Below, one piece after another: positions 50,859 through 56,238 of a stretch of DNA of 56,238 nt. Where the stretch lies: NCBI GenBank assembly GCA_029055345.1, contig JAIDDJ010000033.1, positions 77,381 to 133,618 on the forward strand, in the 5' to 3' direction. Below the pieces are notes generated by a model. It was not told the DNA's origin and did no database searches. It was given only the letters and a program-made list of their open reading frames with translations. A program made the translations under genes and the position numbers. Positions within the stretch are counted from its first letter, which is position 1. The number at the start of each line of letters is the position of its first letter. The DNA is from Muribaculaceae bacterium. Its GTDB lineage: Bacteria > Bacteroidota > Bacteroidia > Bacteroidales > Muribaculaceae.

Positions 50859-53333
50859 ATGATTTATCCTAAAGATTTTGAGTCTAAGATCGGGTTCGAT
50901 TCCATCCGTAATTTATTATATGAGAAATGCGGAAGTCGGCTCGGTAAGCTCCGTGCGGCGAATATGTCGTTCTCAACGGATTTTGAGTCCGTGATCCATA
51001 TGCTCTCCTCAGTAAAGGAGATGCTTGAAATTCGTGAGGGAACTTTCCCTTATCCTCAGCCTTGCCTGCATGATGTGGTGCCCGCTCTAAATGAAATGAA
51101 GGCCCTCGGCTCTTTCATCTCTGCCGAAAAACTGTCGCAATTATTGGCGGTCCTCGTTTCTTTCGCTGACATTAAAACTTTTTTTGATTCGCAGAAGTCG
51201 GATGAAGGTATGACTTTATTCCCGGCTCTCGAATCGGATATAGCCCCCATCTCGGTCTTTCCGGGACTTATAGCTGCAATCTCACGGGTTATTGACAAAT
51301 TCGGAGAGGTAAAGGATAATGCCTCCCCGACTTTATATGATATTCGCCAGTCAATCAAAAGTGCCCAGGGCTCTATTCAAAGAGCCATGAGAAGGGTAAT
51401 CGACAAAGCTGCAGCCGAAGGTATAATTGACAAGGATATAGCTCCGTCTATTAGAGATGGCCGTCTCGTCCTTCCGGTTGCCGCGGGCTCTAAACGACGC
51501 ATTTCAGGTATAGTGCACGACGAGAGTGCCACTGGAAAAACAGTCTTCATAGAGCCGGTCGAAGTAGTTGAGGCAGGTAACCGTCTGCGGGAACTTCAAC
51601 TCGATGAGCAGCGTGAAATTATTGCCATACTCATAGAACTTGCCAACCTGATTCGCCCTCATATCGAGGATATTATTTTCGGATGCGATGTTATAGGCCT
51701 ACTTGATTTCATTTCCGCCAAGGCGGATTTGGCTGCTGATCTGGGGGCATCTTTACCGCACATTGAAGATAAGGCGGAAATTGAATGGTATCATGCGGTC
51801 CATCCTACTCTTTTCCTTTCTCTGCGTCACCAGGGTAGGGAAGTGGTGCCTCTTAATCTGACTCTTTCCAACGAGAAAAGGATATTGATAATTTCAGGTC
51901 CTAATGCAGGTGGAAAATCAGTTTGTCTCAAGACTGTAGCCGCTGTCCAGTACATGATGCAATGCGGTATGCTGCCCACGCTATACGATAACTCCCATAT
52001 GGGATTTTTCAAACGTCTCTTGATCGATATTGGAGATGAGCAGTCGCTTGAAAATGATCTTTCCACATATTCTTCACATCTGAGGAATATGAAGTTTTTC
52101 CTCCAGTATGCTGACTTTCGCACCCTTGTTCTCGCTGATGAAATGGGGTCTGGCACCGAACCTCAGATAGGCGGCGCGCTGGCGCAGGCTATTCTTCAAG
52201 CTCTCGGGAAGTCAGGATGCTATGGAGTAGTGACTACTCATTATCAGAATCTGAAAACTTTCGCGGATACTACCCCCGGTTTTATTAATGGGGCTATGCT
52301 CTATGACAGGGCGCGGCTTCAGCCTACATTTCAGCTGAATGTTGGAAACCCGGGTAGTTCATTTGCCATTGACATCGCCCATAAAATGGGACTCCCGAAT
52401 GATGTGATTGCCGAAGCAAAGAAAATTGTCGGTGAAGATTATGTCAATATAGATAAATATCTTAGCGATATTACAAGAGATAGAAAATATTGGGCTAATA
52501 AGCGGCAGAATATTCGAGAAAAAGAAAATAGACTCGATAATCTCCTTTCTAAATATGAGGAAGTTGCCGGAGATCTAAAAGCTCAGCGAAAAGCTATTCT
52601 TGATGATGCCAGGAAGGAAGCTAAGGAAATTCTTTCGGAAGCAAACGCCCGGATAGAACGTACCATACTTGAGATTCGCCGGGCGCAGGCTGAAAAGGAA
52701 AAGACAAAACAGTTGCGCAAGGAGCTCAAGGATTATGAGGAAAGTGCTAATGAAACATCCGTAGAGAAGAACCCCTCTGTTCCTAAAATTAAAGAACTTA
52801 AACATAAAAGTCGGAAGGCCAAGAATATAGCGAAGAAAGAGGATGATAAAAAGCCGCAGCCGAAGAAGGAGATAGTCCCCGGAGATTATGTAAGGCTTGA
52901 TGGAGGTTCCACCCCGGGTAAGGTGCTGTCGGTTTCGGCAGGAAAGGCTGAAGTGGCGTTCGGTGCATTGCGCACGTATGTTGAACTATCAAGACTTATT
53001 CCCTCAAATCCCCCCAAGCAGTCAGCACTCGCTTCAAGCTCTTCGGCCGCAATAGCCTCTTCTGAAGACAGTCGCAGACGTCAGCTCGATTTTAAAACTG
53101 AAATTGATGTCCGGGGCATGAGGGCAGATGAAGCCATCCAGGCCGTCACATACTTTATCGATGATGCGATTCAATTCGCTGCCGGCAGGGTTCGTATTTT
53201 GCATGGCACGGGCCATGGTATTCTCAAGACTTTAATCAGACAGCAGCTGAAAGCGAATCCTGCAGTTAAAAGCTTCGATGATGAGGATATCCGGTTCGGA
53301 GGCGCAGGTATTACTGTTGTCGAACTCGAATAA
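50859..53333 (+). CDS. mutS2: MutS2, MutS-like ATPase with Smr nuclease domain
   Basis: 824 residues. MutS core and ATPase domain with Walker A ISGPNAGGKSVCL at about 343 and Walker B VLADEMGSGTEP near 422. A coiled-coil and a Lys/Glu-rich linker (about 540-680) lead to a KOW-like segment (PGDYVRLDGGSTPGKV) and a C-terminal Smr domain at about 748-824, including HGTGHGILKTLI. Members rescue collided ribosomes or suppress recombination; which applies here is unknown. Not a mismatch-repair MutS, since the mismatch-binding N-terminal domain is absent. Confidence 0.95.
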   Translation: MIYPKDFESKIGFDSIRNLLYEKCGSRLGKLRAANMSFSTDFESVIHMLSSVKEMLEIREGTFPYPQPCLHDVVPALNEMKALGSFISAEKLSQLLAVLVSFADIKTFFDSQKSDEGMTLFPALESDIAPISVFPGLIAAISRVIDKFGEVKDNASPTLYDIRQSIKSAQGSIQRAMRRVIDKAAAEGIIDKDIAPSIRDGRLVLPVAAGSKRRISGIVHDESATGKTVFIEPVEVVEAGNRLRELQLDEQREIIAILIELANLIRPHIEDIIFGCDVIGLLDFISAKADLAADLGASLPHIEDKAEIEWYHAVHPTLFLSLRHQGREVVPLNLTLSNEKRILIISGPNAGGKSVCLKTVAAVQYMMQCGMLPTLYDNSHMGFFKRLLIDIGDEQSLENDLSTYSSHLRNMKFFLQYADFRTLVLADEMGSGTEPQIGGALAQAILQALGKSGCYGVVTTHYQNLKTFADTTPGFINGAMLYDRARLQPTFQLNVGNPGSSFAIDIAHKMGLPNDVIAEAKKIVGEDYVNIDKYLSDITRDRKYWANKRQNIREKENRLDNLLSKYEEVAGDLKAQRKAILDDARKEAKEILSEANARIERTILEIRRAQAEKEKTKQLRKELKDYEESANETSVEKNPSVPKIKELKHKSRKAKNIAKKEDDKKPQPKKEIVPGDYVRLDGGSTPGKVLSVSAGKAEVAFGALRTYVELSRLIPSNPPKQSALASSSSAAIASSEDSRRRQLDFKTEIDVRGMRADEAIQAVTYFIDDAIQFAAGRVRILHGTGHGILKTLIRQQLKANPAVKSFDDEDIRFGGAGITVVELE

Positions 53334-53371
53334 TAAAATTTATCATTTATATTGACCCCAATCTTTGTTTA

Positions 53372-53395
53372 TTACTTAAAATTTAAGTAAATTTG
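53372..53395 (+). promoter_or_regulatory. Palindrome overlapping the promoter of the O-acylation pair
   Basis: TTACTTAAA/TTTAAGTAA (53372-53390, one central base) is a perfect inverted repeat. It overlaps the first bases of the -7 box TAAATTTG at 53388-53395. A repressor binding here would block initiation. AT-rich composition makes chance symmetry more likely. Confidence 0.45.
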
Positions 53396-53520
53396 CACCG
53401 CTTTCGGCCAGGCCTTTCTCTCTGCGGTTGAGGTGTGGTTTTAAGCTGTTTATAATCAGGTTTTTATTTTTGTGATAAATTACCCCTTATTGTTTGCTGA
53501 TTCGCTATAGATTTTAATAT

Positions 53521-54300
53521 ATGTCGCGCAGACCCTATATAGGACTATGGTTACTCCTCGCGGTGGCTTTAGTCATCATCGCTTGGGTGGCTTTCTCTGA
53601 TGATATCCACCTCGGTTCATACTCTCCCAAAAAGGCTCCGATTGCAGATGCCCTGTTCCCTCCAGCTGTTGATGTGGCTGATTCAATTCCTGATTTGGAT
53701 TCACTGGAATTGGCTCCCAAAAAGGTTGAAGTTGATACTCTCCCGCAAGTTATATTCATCTTCGGAGATTCCATGACCTTCAATCTCGCACTTAGACTTG
53801 CCCAGTATGCCCGTCAAAATGGCCATACGATCCGGTCTGTTAATTGGGACTCAAGCAATACAAAAATTTGGGCCGATCATGACACGCTCCGTAATTGCAT
53901 CCGGCGATATCATCCTACTCAGATTTTCATATCGCTCGGTAGTAATGAGCTTTATTTAAAGAAACCGGATATGAGACGCCCTGAAGTGCGCAAGATTCTT
54001 GAAGTTATCGATACTATTCCCTATGTTTGGATCGGTCCTCCCAATTGGAAAGAGGATAGCGGTATCAATGATATGATTGCATCCGAATGTAAGCCCGGCT
54101 CCTTCTTCCGGTCAGCAGGTATGGAGTTCAAACGTAAAAAAGATGGAATCCATCCCACTAAGGAGGCCTCTGCGCTCTGGGTCGACAGTATAATGAGATG
54201 GCTCCCTAAGTCTAATCACCCCTTCCGGGCTTTGCCCCCGACCGATTCTATCGGTAAAGTGAATCCTAATATCGTTTTTCTCAAAGCTCTTAATAAATAA
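53521..54300 (+). CDS. Membrane-anchored SGNH/GDSL hydrolase paired with MBOAT
   Basis: 259 residues. An N-terminal anchor (about 9-28) places the enzyme in the periplasm. The SGNH catalytic blocks are FGDSMTFN (nucleophile Ser), LGSNELY (block III) and DGIHPT (Asp/His). The fold resembles periplasmic enzymes such as PatB and AlgX-like proteins that finish O-acetylation of polysaccharides. It lies eight bases before the MBOAT gene, and the pair likely transfers acyl groups to a surface glycan. Confidence 0.87.
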   Translation: MSRRPYIGLWLLLAVALVIIAWVAFSDDIHLGSYSPKKAPIADALFPPAVDVADSIPDLDSLELAPKKVEVDTLPQVIFIFGDSMTFNLALRLAQYARQNGHTIRSVNWDSSNTKIWADHDTLRNCIRRYHPTQIFISLGSNELYLKKPDMRRPEVRKILEVIDTIPYVWIGPPNWKEDSGINDMIASECKPGSFFRSAGMEFKRKKDGIHPTKEASALWVDSIMRWLPKSNHPFRALPPTDSIGKVNPNIVFLKALNK

Positions 54301-54308
54301 CAGGTCGT

Positions 54309-55799
54309 ATGCTTTGCGAACTCCCCGAATTTTCCTTTGAAGCACTGAAAAATTTAGGTGCGCTATTTAAATATGATTCCTCCGCGCCGATGCTCTTTTC
54401 AAGCGGCATCTTTTGGCTTCTGTTCATATTTTTCCTTCCCGTTTACGTCCTGCTGAAAAAAAGTAAGTGGAAGATGACGCTTTTTGTCGTCCTCTTTTCA
54501 TTATATTTTTATTACAAGTCAAGCGGCCTGTTTTTTTTGATGCTGATAGCCACATCCTTAGTTGATTGGCTCATTTCGCATCTAATGGTAAAAGTTAAAA
54601 AACGAGCCGGAAGGCGTGCCCTGATGTGGTTCTCCATCTGTCTCTCTCTTTCCATACTCGGTTATTTTAAGTATGCCAACTTCTTCCTCTGGAATTGGAA
54701 TGCAATGGTTAAGGGGAATTTCCAGCCTCTCGATATTATCCTTCCTGTCGGAATATCATTCTATACGTTTCAATCGATTTCTTATGTTGTCGATGTATAT
54801 AAGGAGAAAATCAAACCGACGAGATTATGGATCGACTATATTTTCTTTTTGTCATTTTTTCCAGCGCTGGTTGCCGGCCCTATTGTTCGCGCCGACTATT
54901 TCTTGCCCCAGCTTGAGAAAAATCAGTCAGCCTCCGCTAACGAAGTTTGGGCCGGCCTCTGGCTTATTGTAATAGGCATTGTCAAAAAAGCTCTGATTGC
55001 AGATTACATCTCTCAATTCAACGACCTTGTCTTTAATGAACCATCCCTGTATACCGGAGTTCAGGCTTTGATGGGTGTCCTCGGATACACAATGCAGATT
55101 TACTGCGACTTCTCCGGTTATAGCGATATGGCAATTGGTTTGGCTTTAATCATGGGTTTCAAACTCGGAATCAATTTCGACTCCCCCTACCAAAGCAGAA
55201 ACCTTACTGATTTCTGGCGCCGTTGGCACATATCCCTTTCTTCTTGGCTTAGAGATTATGTATATATTCCCCTCGGCGGAAACAGAAAAGGCACATTCAG
55301 GACCTATCTCAATAATTTCCTCACAATGCTTATTGGCGGACTTTGGCATGGGGCTGCTTGGAAATTCGTGTTCTGGGGTGCTATGCACGGTGTTGGTCTC
55401 GCTGTCCATAAGGCTTGCAAGCCGGTTTTAAAGAAAATACCCGACAATTGGTTTACCATACTTATTTTCTGGAGCATTACATTCGTCTATGTTTCACTTC
55501 TATGGGTGTTTTTCAGAGCTGCAAGTTTTGAAGATTCCATACTCATTATAAAGAATATATTTACAGATTTCTATTGGAATCAGATACCGCAGTTCTTTGA
55601 AGCCAGAATGATATGGTGCATAATGATGATTGCATTGATTATTATGCATTTCATCCCACAGCGAGTTGCCGATAAACCGCAGGTGCTGTTTGTGAAAAGT
55701 CCCTGGATAGTAAAACTGGTTGTTTTTCTCATCGTTGTGCAACTCGTAATAGAATTCATGTCAGAAGAAGTAGCCCCATTCATCTACTTCCAATTCTAA
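54309..55799 (+). CDS. MBOAT-family O-acyltransferase (AlgI-like)
   Basis: 496 residues with about 11 membrane helices. The LPVGISFYTFQSISYVVDVY, FCDFSGYSDMAIG-like (YCDFSGYSDMAIGLALIMGF) and NLTDFWRRWHISLSSWLRDYVYIPLGG segments are the AlgI/DltB signatures. The catalytic histidine lies in GGLWHGAAWKF at about 350. It exports acyl groups across the membrane to its SGNH partner. Acetyl is assumed, by analogy with AlgI and PatA. No glycan-synthesis genes are beside it, so the target is unknown. Confidence 0.93.
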   Translation: MLCELPEFSFEALKNLGALFKYDSSAPMLFSSGIFWLLFIFFLPVYVLLKKSKWKMTLFVVLFSLYFYYKSSGLFFLMLIATSLVDWLISHLMVKVKKRAGRRALMWFSICLSLSILGYFKYANFFLWNWNAMVKGNFQPLDIILPVGISFYTFQSISYVVDVYKEKIKPTRLWIDYIFFLSFFPALVAGPIVRADYFLPQLEKNQSASANEVWAGLWLIVIGIVKKALIADYISQFNDLVFNEPSLYTGVQALMGVLGYTMQIYCDFSGYSDMAIGLALIMGFKLGINFDSPYQSRNLTDFWRRWHISLSSWLRDYVYIPLGGNRKGTFRTYLNNFLTMLIGGLWHGAAWKFVFWGAMHGVGLAVHKACKPVLKKIPDNWFTILIFWSITFVYVSLLWVFFRAASFEDSILIIKNIFTDFYWNQIPQFFEARMIWCIMMIALIIMHFIPQRVADKPQVLFVKSPWIVKLVVFLIVVQLVIEFMSEEVAPFIYFQF

Positions 55800-55937
55800 C
55801 CCTACCTCCCAAGAATCCCAAGCATCCCAAATTTCTCATTAATCTTTATTTACACATTTTAACATTTATTAATCCCTTTGCCTCATAATCAATTACGCAA
55901 AAAATCACCCATATCCTCCCACTTTTTTTCGAAAAAA
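55800..55937. other. AT-rich gap upstream of the rRNA operon
   Basis: Between the MBOAT stop and the rRNA promoter I see no gene, repeat or clear terminator. It may hold an upstream activating element for the rRNA promoter. Confidence 0.4.
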
Positions 55938-55969
55938 TTTGCACACGCCGAAAAAATGTTATAATTTTG
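55938..55969 (+). promoter_or_regulatory. rRNA operon promoter
   Basis: TTTG at 55938-55941 (-33 type) and TAATTTTG at 55962-55969 are separated by 20 bases, the usual spacing for the Bacteroidetes primary sigma factor. It is followed by CACTCGC, as at the tRNA-Met and tRNA-Cys promoters. An upstream A/T tract may act as an UP element. Confidence 0.75.
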
Positions 55970-56173
55970 CACTCGCAATTCGGCGAAAGAGAGTCATCAG
56001 AGTGATGGCCGGAGAGCCGGAAAGCGAAGAGAACATTGACATTATGCTACCAAGACAAGCAGCGACAAGTTGTTTGAGAGAACGAGGAACAATAAAAGTT
56101 CCGTCAATCCTACAGACAGACAGGAAATCCGGTCAAGACAACAATTCGAAGATATATAGATAATATATAACTA
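55970..56173 (+). other. 5' leader of the rRNA operon
   Basis: About 204 bases of transcribed leader, purine-rich, with GGCCGGAGAGCCGG able to form a small hairpin near 56009-56022. Such leaders carry antitermination and RNase III processing signals, but I could not identify a boxA with confidence. A 74-codon frame across it is noise. Confidence 0.6.

Positions 56174-56238
<65 letters not shown>

Noticed and set aside
55939..56163. A 74-codon frame before the 16S gene
   Set aside because: It starts upstream of the rRNA -7 box and lies in the rRNA leader.

Overview
The window reads as chromosomal DNA of a Bacteroidales bacterium, most likely family Muribaculaceae. The evidence is the TAnnTTTG promoter element upstream of most transcription units, the complete Bat (aerotolerance) operon, a 180-residue ribosomal protein S16 with a long Ala/Glu/Lys tail, a DUF4827 lipoprotein, a type IX secretion C-terminal signal, a pyrophosphate-dependent phosphofructokinase, and a 16S rRNA 5' end (positions 56174-56238) of Bacteroidales type. 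The family assignment is inference; a full 16S sequence would settle it. Nearly all the DNA is ordinary core genome. I see no prophage, integrase, transposase, CRISPR array or restriction system.

Layout. 1-4340: a cut-off minus-strand gene with a structured leader, pgk, then an amino-sugar kinase with a fused RapZ C-terminal domain directly followed by a MurU-like uridylyltransferase (cell-wall sugar recycling). 4340-9700: prfA and rpsP diverging around a perfect inverted repeat, tRNA-Met(CAT), a lipoprotein, a MurB/metallo-beta-lactamase fusion, and tRNA-Glu. 9800-18620: a Crp-like regulator, a NupG-type nucleoside transporter overlapping rsmE, a YbdG-type mechanosensitive channel, ndk, an M23/LysM cell-wall protein, a near-leaderless HU gene, an HU-membrane-LysM protein, and tRNA-Cys. 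18865-27300: a GT4 glycosyltransferase with a flippase-like membrane protein, PPi-dependent PFK, a 334-bp inverted-repeat element, an acetyltransferase, an MFSD1-like transporter, a secreted C10-protease-prodomain protein and a small membrane protein. 27350-39730: a YciO-like protein, then runs of housekeeping genes (mtnN, mazG, topB, a Cys-rich membrane peptide; nrnA, DUF4827, glmM, sppA, lpxK; PNP; thiL). 39894-49291: moxR, DUF58, a DUF4381-like gene, batA, batB, batC, two batD genes and batE. 49442-56238: a small helix-turn-helix protein, a universal-stress protein, mutS2, an SGNH hydrolase/MBOAT O-acylation pair, then the promoter, leader and first 65 bases of a 16S rRNA gene.

Common threads. 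Many genes serve the cell envelope: GlmM, MurB, the AmgK/MurU pair, the M23/LysM protein, LpxK, the GT4/flippase pair, and the SGNH/MBOAT pair. Several have unusual domain joins that place a sensor or second enzyme on an envelope protein: kinase plus RapZ domain, MurB plus a PhnP-like hydrolase, and an HU domain plus LysM across the membrane. I found no wholly new multi-gene system. The best candidates for new biology are the HU-TM-LysM protein as a nucleoid-to-wall tether, the RapZ-domain kinase as a sugar-phosphate-gated recycling enzyme, and the orphan T9SS-tagged protease prodomain. All coordinates and motifs were read by eye; no database search was run.
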